Shown here one piece after another: positions 1-8,563 of a stretch of 64,000 bases of DNA (position 1 is the first letter of the stretch; the number at the start of each line of letters is the position of its first letter). The DNA is from Mycobacterium conspicuum (lineage in GTDB: Bacteria; Actinomycetota; Actinomycetes; Mycobacteriales; Mycobacteriaceae): the NCBI RefSeq assembly GCF_010730195.1, contig NZ_AP022613.1:5332001-5396000 (forward strand), in the 5' to 3' direction. The translations under genes were made by a program, and so were the position numbers. The notes below the pieces were generated by a model that saw only the letters and a program-made list of their open reading frames with translations, ran no database searches and was not told the origin of the DNA.

Positions 1-1
1 G

Positions 2-469
2 CGCCGAGCGGTCAGTGGGATCGACAATGCGCGGGCCGCGATGATCACCGCCGTGCTTGAGAAGCACGCCAGTTTGAACATCGCCGTCAACGACGTCTAC
101 CTGTCCACCGTGGGCGGCATGCGGCTGACCGATCCGTCGTCGGACCTCGCCGTCGCGATGGCGCTGGCCTCGGCGTACGCGAACCTGCCGCTGCCCACCA
201 CCGCGGTGATGATCGGGGAGGTGGGCCTGGCGGGCGATCTGCGTCGAGTTGCCGGGATGGAACGGCGGCTGACAGAGGCCGCGCGGCAGGGATTCAACAT
301 CGCGCTTGTCCCGGCTGGCTGCGGTGCACCTCCGGCCGGCATCCGCACACTGAGTGCACCCACCATCGTTGCGGCGCTGGAACACCTTGTGGACATCGCC
401 GACCACCACAGCGCCCCGCCCGCCGCCGCGAAACGGCTGGACGCGCCGCCCCACCAAACCGCACAATGA
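2..469 (+). CDS. radA: DNA repair protein RadA, C-terminal part
   Basis: The reading frame is open from base 2, so the 5' part lies outside the window. The visible ~155 residues are the Lon-protease-like C-terminal domain of RadA/Sms: a stretch with VYLSTVGGMRLTDPSSDLAV, followed by the GEVGLAGDLRRV motif typical of the family. RadA is a RecA-like ATPase that helps process recombination intermediates in the cytoplasm; its zinc finger and ATPase core would lie upstream. The stop is 6 bases before the GTG start of disA, the same radA-disA pairing as in M. tuberculosis (Rv3585-Rv3586) and many Gram-positives. The last ~30 residues are an Ala/Pro-rich, poorly conserved tail. Confidence 0.93.
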   Translation, partial: RRAVSGIDNARAAMITAVLEKHASLNIAVNDVYLSTVGGMRLTDPSSDLAVAMALASAYANLPLPTTAVMIGEVGLAGDLRRVAGMERRLTEAARQGFNIALVPAGCGAPPAGIRTLSAPTIVAALEHLVDIADHHSAPPAAAKRLDAPPHQTAQ

Positions 470-475
470 GTCGCT

Positions 476-1549
476 GTGACCCGTCAGACCCTGCGTGAGG
501 TCGTTGCCCGCCTGGCACCGGGCACCGGGCTGCGCGACGGGCTGGAACGGATCCTGCGCGGCCGCACCGGCGCCCTGATCGTGCTCGGCCATGACGAGCA
601 CGTCGAGGCCATCTGCGACGGCGGCTTCTCGCTCGATGTCCGCTACGCGCCGACCCGGCTGCGCGAGCTGTGCAAGATGGACGGCGCCGTGGTGCTGTCC
701 ACCGACGGCAGCCGCATCCTGCGGGCCAACGTGCAGCTGGTCCCGGACCCGTCGATAGCCACCGACGAATCGGGAACGCGGCACCGCTCGGCGGAACGGG
801 CCGCGATCCAGACCGGCTACCCGGTGATCTCGGTCAGCCACTCGATGAACATCGTGACGGTCTACGTCGGCGGCGAGCGCCACGTGGTGACCGATTCGGC
901 GATGATCCTGTCCAGGGCCAACCAGGCAATCGCGACCCTGGAGCGATACAAGACCCGGCTCGACGAGGTCAGCAGGCAGCTGTCCCGAGCCGAGATCGAG
1001 GACTTCGTCACGCTGCGCGACGTGATGACCGTGGTGCAACGGCTCGAACTGGTCCGGCGCATCGGCCTGGTGATCGACTACGACGCCGTCGAACTCGGCA
1101 CGGATGGACGCCAGCTGCGGCTGCAGCTCGAGGAGCTGCTGGGCGGCAACGACACCGCGCGGGAATTGATCGTGCTCGACTACCACGCCTCCCCCGAGCC
1201 GCCGTCCAAGGCGCAAGTCGCCAACACCCTGAACGAGCTGGACGCCCTGTCGGACACCGAACTGCTGGAAGTCACCGTGCTGGCAAAGGTTTTCGGCTAT
1301 CCGACGACGGCGGAGGCCCAGGACGAGGCGCTGAGCCCGCGCGGCTACCGCGCGATGGCCGGGATTCCGCGACTGCAGTTCGCGCACGTCGACCTGCTGG
1401 TGCGCAACTTCGCGACGCTGCAGGGGCTGCTGGCGGCCAGCGCCAACGACCTGCAATCGGTGGAGGGCATCGGCCCGCTATGGGCGCGGCACGTGCGAGA
1501 GGGCCTCTCGCAGCTGGCCGAGTCGACGATCGCCGAAACGCTCGACTGA
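476..1549 (+). CDS. disA: Diadenylate cyclase / DNA integrity scanning protein DisA
   Basis: Makes the second messenger c-di-AMP from two ATP and scans DNA for branched structures. The N-terminal DAC domain carries the DGA motif (residues 69-71) and the RHR motif (102-104) that form the nucleotide site. A helical spine follows, and a helix-hairpin-helix DNA-binding domain ends the protein (around residues 320-345, including SVEGIGPLWARHV). Length is 357 residues against 358 recalled for M. tuberculosis. GTG is chosen as start because it lies 6 bases after the radA stop, so translation is probably coupled. It converges on the next gene with a 2-base gap. Confidence 0.96.
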   Translation: MTRQTLREVVARLAPGTGLRDGLERILRGRTGALIVLGHDEHVEAICDGGFSLDVRYAPTRLRELCKMDGAVVLSTDGSRILRANVQLVPDPSIATDESGTRHRSAERAAIQTGYPVISVSHSMNIVTVYVGGERHVVTDSAMILSRANQAIATLERYKTRLDEVSRQLSRAEIEDFVTLRDVMTVVQRLELVRRIGLVIDYDAVELGTDGRQLRLQLEELLGGNDTARELIVLDYHASPEPPSKAQVANTLNELDALSDTELLEVTVLAKVFGYPTTAEAQDEALSPRGYRAMAGIPRLQFAHVDLLVRNFATLQGLLAASANDLQSVEGIGPLWARHVREGLSQLAESTIAETLD

Positions 1550-1551
1550 GA

Positions 1552-2367
1552 TCAGCCCGCGGGCGGGGCGGGTGGCGCCTCGGGCGGCGGCGCGACGGCC
1601 GGCTGACCCGGGGCGGGCACCGGCCCGGGCGGCGGTGGCGGCTGATTCAGGATGAATGGCACCGGCTGTGAACGCACGTTGCCCAACTGCACGACGAGGT
1701 TGTAAGTCCCCGGTCCGATCGCCGGCCGCGGCAGCGGGCAGTGCGGCGCCGAGCCCATGCCGGTCCAGGTCACCGCGGTGGTCACCTGCTCGCCCGGGGT
1801 GAACGTCTTGACCAGGGTCTCGTTGGAGGGCGCGCAGTCCAGGTTCGACCACAGCCGCTTGTTGTCCAGCGAGTAGACGTAGGCCGCGAGCACCGCGGCG
1901 CCGACGTCACGCTTGCAGGCCACCAGCCCGATGTTGGTGACGACCATGGTGAACTTCGGCTGGTCGCCGATGAAGTACTGCGGCGCGTTGGTCAGACCCT
2001 TGACGGCCAGGGTCGAATCGGGGCAGTCGTCGCCCGGGTTCAGCACCGGCGGCGGCTGCACCGCGGCCGTGGGTGTGACGCTCTCCGGGCTTTGCCCCTG
2101 CGCCGGCGCGGCGGGGGCGTTGCCGTCCGGCCCGGCCGACGGCGGCGCTTGGGGCGCAAGCGAATTCGGTTGCCCTTGGGCATTTTGAGCGGAGGCCGGC
2201 TTGTTGACGCTGGCCGGTTTGGCACCGGCGCTGTTACTGACGAAGGCGACGACGATGGCGGCCGCGATGCCGATCACGACGACCGCGATGCCAAGGGCCA
2301 GTCCCCTGCGCCGCCAGTAAATCTCTGTGGGTAGCGGGCCACGCGGTTCCAGATCCAGCACGCTCAC
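1552..2367 (-). CDS. Conserved membrane-anchored protein (Rv3587c-like)
   Basis: Function unknown. A short cytoplasmic start (SVLDLEPRGPLPTEIYW) and a basic RRR precede one membrane segment at roughly residues 23-44. A Pro/Ala/Gln-rich linker then leads to an extracytoplasmic domain of about 130 residues with paired cysteines (GDDCPDS, LVACKRD, NLDCAPS, PHCPLP), probably disulfide-bonded. A proline-rich tail ends the protein. The domain has a beta-sandwich look (GEQVTTAVTWTGMG, GPGTYNLVVQLGN). GTG at 2367 is preferred over GTG at 2385 because the H37Rv protein, as I recall it, starts at the same SVLDLEP. It converges with disA. Confidence 0.85.
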   Translation of the reverse strand: MSVLDLEPRGPLPTEIYWRRRGLALGIAVVVIGIAAAIVVAFVSNSAGAKPASVNKPASAQNAQGQPNSLAPQAPPSAGPDGNAPAAPAQGQSPESVTPTAAVQPPPVLNPGDDCPDSTLAVKGLTNAPQYFIGDQPKFTMVVTNIGLVACKRDVGAAVLAAYVYSLDNKRLWSNLDCAPSNETLVKTFTPGEQVTTAVTWTGMGSAPHCPLPRPAIGPGTYNLVVQLGNVRSQPVPFILNQPPPPPGPVPAPGQPAVAPPPEAPPAPPAG

Positions 2368-2470
2368 ACCGTAAGCCCAGGTCACGCCGTTTTGTTCGAC
2401 CCGCCTCGGCGTGTCGCGAGGTTAGCTGGCCAACGGCCGTGTTAGGGAACCGAAACGGGCTGCTCGCCCG

Positions 2471-3088
2471 CTATTCGCCTATGTCGCCGATGTGGTCGAC
2501 CAGCTTCGCCTTGCCCTCGGCGAGCTGGTAGGTGAGGCCGACCAGGCCCAGGGTCCCGGCGTCGACCCGCTCGGCGATCGCCGAGGACCGCGCCACCAGC
2601 TGCGCCAGTGTCTCGCTGACGTGCCGCTCTTCGAACTCGTCGATGCGGGTGAGGCCGTCGCGCCGGCCCGCCAGGACCGACGGGGTAACCCGTTCCACCA
2701 CGTCCCGCACGAAACCACTCGGTATCGCGCCTTCGTCGATCGCGGCGACGGTGGCCGTCACGGCGCCGCAGCTGCTGTGTCCGAGTACCACGATGAGGGG
2801 GACGTCGAGCACCGACACCCCGTACTCGATCGAGCCGAGCACCGCCGAATCGATGGCCTGCCCGGCGGTGCGCACCACGAAGACGTCGCCCAGGCCCTGA
2901 TCGAAGATGAGCTCGGCGGCCACCCGGCTGTCCGCGCAGCCGAATATGACGGCCGTCGGCTTCTGCCCGCCGGCCAGGCTGGCGCGGTGCTCGACGCTTT
3001 GGCTGGGGTGTGCGGGCGTGCCGGCGACGAATCGCTCGTTACCCTCTTTGAGTGCTTTCCACGCGGTTACCGGACTGGTATTGGGCAT
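2471..3088 (-). CDS. canB: Beta-carbonic anhydrase
   Basis: Interconverts CO2 and bicarbonate. All beta-class zinc and catalytic residues are present: CADSR (C51, D53, R55) and GHSSCGA (H104, C107). At 205 residues it is close to the 207-residue M. tuberculosis CanB (Rv3588c). The ATG at 3088 is supported by protein length. That start codon and the mutY start on the opposite strand share the four bases CATG, so the pair has no intergenic space. A start further in cannot be excluded. Confidence 0.94.
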   Translation of the reverse strand: MPNTSPVTAWKALKEGNERFVAGTPAHPSQSVEHRASLAGGQKPTAVIFGCADSRVAAELIFDQGLGDVFVVRTAGQAIDSAVLGSIEYGVSVLDVPLIVVLGHSSCGAVTATVAAIDEGAIPSGFVRDVVERVTPSVLAGRRDGLTRIDEFEERHVSETLAQLVARSSAIAERVDAGTLGLVGLTYQLAEGKAKLVDHIGDIGE

Positions 3089-3998
3089 GACATACATTGT
3101 GCCGCAATGCGCGGTGACCGGCAGGGTATGCATACCGGTCTCTAATCTGGTCGACTGGTACCACCGAACCCGCCGTGACCTGCCCTGGCGCGAGCCGGGC
3201 GTGACCGCCTGGCAGATTCTGGTCAGTGAATTCATGCTGCAGCAGACGCCCGTTTCCCGGGTGTTGCCCATCTGGACACAGTGGGTGCGGCGCTGGCCCA
3301 CTCCGTCGGCCACCGCGGCGGCCAGCGCCGCCGATGTGTTGCGGGCCTGGGGCAAGCTCGGATACCCCAGGCGCGCCAAGCGTTTACACGAGTGCGCGAC
3401 CGTGATCGCCCACGAGCACGGCGACGTCGTTCCCGACGACGTCGACACCCTGCTGAGCCTGCCCGGCGTCGGCAGCTACACCGCGCGGGCCGTGGCGTGC
3501 TTCGCCTACCGCAAGCCGGTGCCCGTGGTGGACACCAATGTGCGCCGCGTGGTGGCCCGCGTCGTGCACGGCCGCGCCGACGCAAGCGCGCCATCGGCCG
3601 CACGCGATCACGCGGATGTATCGGCGCTGCTGCCGGATGACGAATCGGCGCCCGAGTTTTCGGCGGCGCTGATGGAGCTGGGCGCGACCGTGTGCACGGC
3701 CCGGACTCCGCGCTGCGGGTTGTGCCCGCTTGAGCAGTGCGCTTGGCGGCAAGCCGGTTACCCCCCTGCCACCGGCCCGGCGCGACGCGGTCAGACCTAC
3801 GCCGGCACCGGCCGGCAGGTGCGGGGCAGGCTGCTGGATGTGTTGCGCGACAACGACTCTCCGGTGACTCGTGCCCAGCTGGACGTGGCGTGGCTGGCCG
3901 ATACCGCCCAACGCGACCGGGCGCTCTACTCGCTGCTGGACGACGGCCTGGTAACCCAGACCGCCGACGGTCGGTTCGCGTTGGCGGGTGAAGGCTAG
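3087..3998 (+). CDS. mutY: Adenine DNA glycosylase MutY
   Basis: Removes adenine mispaired with 8-oxoguanine. It has the HhH-GPD fold: EFMLQQTP near the N-terminus, hairpin LPGVGSYTARAV, and VVDTNVRRV with the catalytic aspartate. An iron-sulfur loop is present with four cysteines (CTARTPRCGLCPLEQC). A short C-terminal winged region of about 80 residues follows, shorter than in E. coli MutY. Length is 303 residues, near the 304 of Rv3589. The ATG overlaps the canB start codon head to head. The stop lies 5 bases from the end of the convergent hycE-like gene, whereas in H37Rv a PE_PGRS gene follows here. Confidence 0.93.
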   Translation: MTYIVPQCAVTGRVCIPVSNLVDWYHRTRRDLPWREPGVTAWQILVSEFMLQQTPVSRVLPIWTQWVRRWPTPSATAAASAADVLRAWGKLGYPRRAKRLHECATVIAHEHGDVVPDDVDTLLSLPGVGSYTARAVACFAYRKPVPVVDTNVRRVVARVVHGRADASAPSAARDHADVSALLPDDESAPEFSAALMELGATVCTARTPRCGLCPLEQCAWRQAGYPPATGPARRGQTYAGTGRQVRGRLLDVLRDNDSPVTRAQLDVAWLADTAQRDRALYSLLDDGLVTQTADGRFALAGEG

Positions 3999-4003
3999 CG
4001 ATC

Positions 4004-5482
4004 TCAAAGATCATTCCCGGCGTAAGACTGGTTGAAGCTTTTGTTGGCCAGCGGGAAGTCCGGGACGATGGTGTCGGCCATCGCGACGGGCAGCGCGGGC
4101 CAGTTGAACCAGGACGGGTCGACGATCTTGGCGCGGGTGATCCTCTGGTCCGCGTCGACTTCGACGCGGTGCACGATCGTCCCGCGCCAGCCTTCGACGA
4201 TGCCGATGCCGCTGCTTGCTTCGCGTCGCAATGGCAGGTTTTCAGTGTATGTTGTTGGGCCGCTGTGGGATTCGATCAGGTTGCAGGCCAATTCGACGGA
4301 GGCGGCGAATTCGTCTCGCCGCACCGTGTAGCGAGCCAGCACGTCGCCCGCGGTTGCGCCGACCTCGGTGACGGGCAGCGCGGTGGTGGGATGTTCGAGG
4401 CGGGCGTCGGCGCGCATACCGCTGGCGCGCGCGACGTAGCCGAGGCAGCCGAGGTCGTGAGCGTCCTGCGCGTGCAGGACGGCGGTGCCGGCGAATCGGT
4501 CGTACACCACGGTGTTGCGCAGGGTCAGTTCGGCGAGCTCGGCGACGTCGGCGGCGATCGAACGCAGCTCCGCGGGATCGGGCAGTCCTTGCAGGGTGAC
4601 CGCACCGGGGCGGATTGAGTTGCGCAGCAAGCGATGTCCGGTAACCGCGGCGTTGAGCCGCAGCAGTTGCTCGCGTATGCGTTGGGCGTGCGTGTTGGCA
4701 AGGGCGAATCCGACGTCGTTGGCCAGCGCGCCCAGGTCGGTGGCGTGGTTGTAGAGCCGTTCCAGCTCGACGAGCAGGGCCCGCAGCCGATGTGCCGGTT
4801 CGGGAAGCCGCACGCCCAGCGCGTCTTCGACGGCGAGGCTGTGCGCAAGCGTGTGCCCGACGGACGTATCACCGCTGACGCGTTCGGCCAACTCCACCGC
4901 GCCGTCGGCGCGGCGGCCCTCGAAGAGCTTCTCCACGCCCCGGTGGACGAACCAGAGCCGGGCCTTGAGCCGCAGCACGGTTTCGCCGGCGACGGAGAAG
5001 CGGAAGTGACCGGGTTCGATCAATCCGGCGTGCACGGGCCCGACCGGGATCTCGTACACCCCGGGCCCCTCGACCGTGACGAACGGGAAATGGGCGGAAC
5101 CATTGAATTCGGGCATCGGACCGGCGTTGCGGCGCATGGGATACCACTGCTCGGGCCAGTGGGCGTGGCGCACCAACCGGCGCGCCTTGGGATGCCCGAT
5201 GGGCGTGATGCCGTACAGGTCCGCCATCTCGCGCTCGAATCGACCGGCGGCGAAGGAGAGCTGGGTCAGCGAGCGAATCGTCGGATCGAGTTCGGGGACA
5301 ACGCATTCGATCTCGACGCGCCGATCGGGCCAGCCGGCGAGGAACAGGTGGACGATCCGGAAAGCATCGTCGTCGGCGTGCGCGGCCACCAGGCCCAGCC
5401 GAAACCCGTTGCGCAGCAGGTCTGCTGTCGCCGCGGTCAGCTCGTCCTGAGACACCCCGTGACGCAACACGTCGACGCTCAC
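4004..5482 (-). CDS. hycE: HycE/NuoCD-like large subunit of an Ehr-type complex, no NiFe ligands
   Basis: Last gene of the seven-gene operon, equivalent to H37Rv Rv0087. Residues 1-115 resemble NuoC (RFEREMADLYGITPIGHP). From about 140 on the protein resembles the NuoD/hydrogenase large subunit (GPVHAGLIEPGHFRF, RGVEKLFEG). True group 4 NiFe hydrogenases bind the metal with CxxC near the start of that domain and CxxC near the C-terminus. Here the equivalent places read ERVSGDTSVGH (200-210) and DPSWFNW (455-461), with no cysteine. It therefore cannot be a conventional hydrogenase. The GTG at 5482 fits the NuoC-like start and overlaps the upstream stop by 4 bases; the frame stays open much further upstream, but only inside hycQ. 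Confidence 0.9.
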   Translation of the reverse strand: MSVDVLRHGVSQDELTAATADLLRNGFRLGLVAAHADDDAFRIVHLFLAGWPDRRVEIECVVPELDPTIRSLTQLSFAAGRFEREMADLYGITPIGHPKARRLVRHAHWPEQWYPMRRNAGPMPEFNGSAHFPFVTVEGPGVYEIPVGPVHAGLIEPGHFRFSVAGETVLRLKARLWFVHRGVEKLFEGRRADGAVELAERVSGDTSVGHTLAHSLAVEDALGVRLPEPAHRLRALLVELERLYNHATDLGALANDVGFALANTHAQRIREQLLRLNAAVTGHRLLRNSIRPGAVTLQGLPDPAELRSIAADVAELAELTLRNTVVYDRFAGTAVLHAQDAHDLGCLGYVARASGMRADARLEHPTTALPVTEVGATAGDVLARYTVRRDEFAASVELACNLIESHSGPTTYTENLPLRREASSGIGIVEGWRGTIVHRVEVDADQRITRAKIVDPSWFNWPALPVAMADTIVPDFPLANKSFNQSYAGNDL

Positions 5483-6945
5483 GGCGCGGCCCCGACGCTG
5501 GCGGCCGCCATGGTGAACAGACCGGCGAGCGGGCCGGCGCTGATGCCCAGGGCGATCGAAGCCACGACCCCGATGGCCAGCGCCACCGCCACCGTGCGGG
5601 GCACCGCGATGGGCGGTGCGCCGCCACCACCGCCCAGCAGCATGCGGCCCGCGTTGCGCGCCAACGCGGCAAAGGCGACCGCGATCATCAGCATCCCCGC
5701 GCCGAGGGCCCAGCCGAGCCGGGCGCCGGCCAGCGAGCGGACGATCCCCAGCTCGCTGGCGAACATCGCAAACGGCGGCAATCCGAGCAGCACGATCACG
5801 CCGACGGCAAGCGACACACCGATCAGCCGCGAACGGCGCAGCACGGCGGTGATGTCGGCGATCGCGGTCGAGTTGTGCGCGGCCTGCAGCTGGCCGCCGG
5901 CCAGGAACAGGACCGTCTTGCCGATCCCGTGAGCGAGCACGTGCAGCAGCAGCGCGGCGATCCCCAGCGTGGTTCCGGCGGCCGCCGCGATCGCGATCAG
6001 GCCCATGTTCTCCATCGAGGAGTAGGCAAACATCCGCTTGATGTCGGAGGTGACGGTCAGCATCAGGGCCGCGATGACCAGGGTCGCCAGCCCGATCACC
6101 AGCAGCCCCGACCGCATGAAGGTCGGTCCGGTCGCGGTGTCGACAACGGGTTTGATGCGGATCACCGTCGAAAAGGCCACCGCCAGCAGGACACCGCTCA
6201 TCAGCGCCGAAACCGGGGCCGGGGCCTGGCCGTGGGCGTCGGCCAACCAGGTGTGGAACGGAAACAGGCCGGCCTTGGCGCCATAGCCGATCAGCAGCAG
6301 CCCGCCGGCCAGGCGGGTGGTGCCGGGATGCAGCCCGTGCGCGTGCGCGGTCAAGACGTCGAGATTCAGGGCGGCGGCGGCGGGCGCGCCGGCATGTTCG
6401 GCGGCGTAGTACAGCAGCACCGTGCCCAAAAAGGCGATCGCGATGCCGACCGAGCAGATCACGACGTATTTCCAGCTCGCTTCCAGCGCCCCGCGGGTGT
6501 GACGGTGCCCGACCAGGAAGGCGGTGATCACCGTGGTGGCTTCGATGGCAACCCAGGTCACGCCGATGTTGTTGGCGCACACCGCAACAACCATCGCCGC
6601 CAGGAACGCGGCCGTCAGCGCCCCGTATCCTCGCGCGCCGCGCGCGTCGGTGTGGCCGTGGCTGAGTTCGGTGTCGACGTAGCCGATACTGGCCCAAGTG
6701 GCCAGTGTCGCAACGATTCCGATGACGATCAGCATGGTGACGGTGAGCGCGTCGACGCGCAGCAGTCCACCCCACGCGAACCGCGCCCCCGAGCCGACAT
6801 GCGTCCCCAACGCCACGCCGCAGCCGAGCACCGTCACCGCGGAAAGGACGATCGCGATCGCGGTCGCACGGCGCCATCCGGCGATCGCGGTGGCGACTGA
6901 CGCACCGATGGGTGCGAGGATGGCAGCAAGCAACAGGCCGGCCAT
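5479..6945 (-). CDS. hycQ: Antiporter-like membrane subunit HycQ (HyfF/NuoM-like)
   Basis: A 488-residue polytopic protein of the NuoL/M/N-MrpA/D family, like Rv0086. Family signatures are GYGAKAGLFPFHTWLADAHG with its conserved lysine and histidine, the following PVSALMSG, and SDIKRMFAYSSMENMG. In respiratory complex I and group 4 hydrogenases these subunits move H+ or Na+ across the membrane, driven by electron transfer in the peripheral arm. It starts with ATG sharing one base with the hycP stop (TGATG) and overlaps hycE by 4 bases, so the subunits are translated in step. The transported ion is not evident from sequence. Confidence 0.9.
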   Translation of the reverse strand: MAGLLLAAILAPIGASVATAIAGWRRATAIAIVLSAVTVLGCGVALGTHVGSGARFAWGGLLRVDALTVTMLIVIGIVATLATWASIGYVDTELSHGHTDARGARGYGALTAAFLAAMVVAVCANNIGVTWVAIEATTVITAFLVGHRHTRGALEASWKYVVICSVGIAIAFLGTVLLYYAAEHAGAPAAAALNLDVLTAHAHGLHPGTTRLAGGLLLIGYGAKAGLFPFHTWLADAHGQAPAPVSALMSGVLLAVAFSTVIRIKPVVDTATGPTFMRSGLLVIGLATLVIAALMLTVTSDIKRMFAYSSMENMGLIAIAAAAGTTLGIAALLLHVLAHGIGKTVLFLAGGQLQAAHNSTAIADITAVLRRSRLIGVSLAVGVIVLLGLPPFAMFASELGIVRSLAGARLGWALGAGMLMIAVAFAALARNAGRMLLGGGGGAPPIAVPRTVAVALAIGVVASIALGISAGPLAGLFTMAAASVGAAP

Positions 6946-7607
6946 CAGTCGTGCAGTTCCTGCAGCGCGTCCAGGTCGGCGCCCCCGAAGGCGCGGGCGA
7001 CCCGCCCGGTCAGAACGCCGATCACCAGGACCGCGAACAGCACGTCCAGGGAGGCACCCAGTTCGACGATCAGCGGCACGCCCGCGGTGAGCAGGAATGC
7101 GGTCGCGGCAATTCCGTTGTCCAACATGAGAAATCCCGCGGCCTGCGATATGGCGTGGCGGCGCGTCACCATCACGAACAGCGCGATCAACACCACCGCG
7201 GTGGCGGCGGGCACCGCGTTGGTCGATGCCGCCGGCTGCAGGTCCACCAGGGGCCGGGCGGCGGCGAAGGCGGCCAGCGTCAACACCGCGGTTACCAGCA
7301 GCGAGGTCGCGGTATTGACCAGCGGGGTGGCCTCGCGGTGGAACTGCACATTGCCGCCGCCGGCACGGGCCAGCAGCCTCGGCAGGATGGCGGTCCGCAG
7401 CACCAACACGGCGACACCGACGCCGATGAGCGCGCGATCACCGTCGTACACACCGCGCAGCATCGGGATGGCGGCCAGCGCGACCCCCTGCCACGCCAGC
7501 AGCCGGATGACCGCTTTCAGGTCGCGCCGCCACACGATCAACACCGCGGCCAGCAGCAGCCCGCCGGCGGCGAGGTCGACCAGGACGGTGAAGGTGTCGT
7601 AGGTCAT
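6945..7607 (-). CDS. hycP: HycP/HyfE-like small membrane subunit
   Basis: A 220-residue, very hydrophobic protein with about six membrane segments, similar to HyfE of hydrogenase 4 and Rv0085; such proteins take the place of NuoK-like subunits in group 4 complexes. ATG at 7607 is chosen because it gives a 4-base ATGA overlap with the hycD stop. The frame stays open upstream to 8600, but that part is the arginine-rich shadow of hycD. The protein ends with a charged cytoplasmic tail (GGADLDALQELHD). Its role in the complex is inferred from family membership. Confidence 0.87.
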   Translation of the reverse strand: MTYDTFTVLVDLAAGGLLLAAVLIVWRRDLKAVIRLLAWQGVALAAIPMLRGVYDGDRALIGVGVAVLVLRTAILPRLLARAGGGNVQFHREATPLVNTATSLLVTAVLTLAAFAAARPLVDLQPAASTNAVPAATAVVLIALFVMVTRRHAISQAAGFLMLDNGIAATAFLLTAGVPLIVELGASLDVLFAVLVIGVLTGRVARAFGGADLDALQELHD

Positions 7608-8563
7608 GCCGGCACCGCGAAGAAGTTGGCCGAGGTGACCGCGAGCAGCGCGAGCAGAAAGGACCCGGCCAGCAGCTCGGGCACCCGGAACAGCCGCAGC
7701 TTCGCCACGAACACCTCTACGGTGGCCAGCATTGCCGCCAGCAGGGTCACCTTGGCCGCCACCGCGGCGGCGCCGACGACGATGTCGACCGCGCCGGGCT
7801 GGCCGCCGGCGATTCCCCACGGCGCGAACAGGTTTGCCAGCAAGGCCAGCAGAACCGTGAGCCGCATGCCGGCCGCCCACTCGACCAGCGCCAGCCGCGG
7901 GCCGGCATATTCCAGGACCATCGCCTCGTGCACCATCGTCAGCTCGAGATGGGTGGCCGGGTTGTCCACCGGCAACCGGCCGGTCTCGGCGACGATCACG
8001 ACGACCAGCGCGGCGAAGGCCAGCACCGCGGCCAGCGACACCACCTGCCCCGGGTGATCGATCGTATGCGCCACCAGCGCACCGAGATTGGCGGATCCCG
8101 CCGGGATGGACAGCGCGAAAACGGCCAACAAAATTGTGGGCTCGACCAGCGCCGCGATGGTGATCTCGCGGCTGGCTCCCATGCCGCCGAACGAGGTGCC
8201 GGTGTCGATGCCGGCCAGGGTCAGTGCGACGGTGCCGACGAACAGCAGGCCCACGACGGCGAACAGATCCGCGCTGGCGTCGAGCGGGGATCCGGTCGCG
8301 ACCAGCGGCGCGATCGCGGCGATGAGCAACGCCGATCCGGCGACGACGGCGGGCGCGGCCGCGAACACCACCGTCGTGCCATGTGGGGTAATCCGTTGTT
8401 TGCCAAGCTGTTTGACGATGTCGCGCCACGGCTGCAGCAGCCCGCCGCCGACGCGGCCCTCCCAGCGCGCCCGCACCTGACGGGTGAGGCCGACCACCAG
8501 CGGTGCCCCGGCCATCACGATGCCGATCTGCACCGCGCCCGCGACGTAGGAGAGCATGTTCAT
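7604..8563 (-). CDS. hycD: HycD/HyfC-like membrane anchor subunit (NuoH-like)
   Basis: A 319-residue member of the NuoH/HycD family with about eight membrane segments, like Rv0084. It anchors the soluble FeS/large-subunit arm to the membrane. Recognisable stretches are GGGLLQPWRDIVKQLGKQ near the start, ETGRLPVDNPATHLELTMVH and MVLEYAGPRLALVEWA, the acidic region that faces the quinone-like cavity in complex I. It overlaps the upstream antiporter gene by 4 bases and the downstream hycP by 4 bases. Confidence 0.9.
   Translation of the reverse strand: MNMLSYVAGAVQIGIVMAGAPLVVGLTRQVRARWEGRVGGGLLQPWRDIVKQLGKQRITPHGTTVVFAAAPAVVAGSALLIAAIAPLVATGSPLDASADLFAVVGLLFVGTVALTLAGIDTGTSFGGMGASREITIAALVEPTILLAVFALSIPAGSANLGALVAHTIDHPGQVVSLAAVLAFAALVVVIVAETGRLPVDNPATHLELTMVHEAMVLEYAGPRLALVEWAAGMRLTVLLALLANLFAPWGIAGGQPGAVDIVVGAAAVAAKVTLLAAMLATVEVFVAKLRLFRVPELLAGSFLLALLAVTSANFFAVPA

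Noticed and set aside
2368..2470. Extra gene or riboswitch between the Rv3587c-like gene and canB
   Set aside because: About 100 bases with no structure or start site beyond an ordinary promoter region.
5483..6877. Extension of the HycE-like frame to nearly 960 residues
   Set aside because: The extra part is arginine/histidine-rich and overlaps hycQ completely; a GTG at 5482 with a 4-base overlap fits the family.
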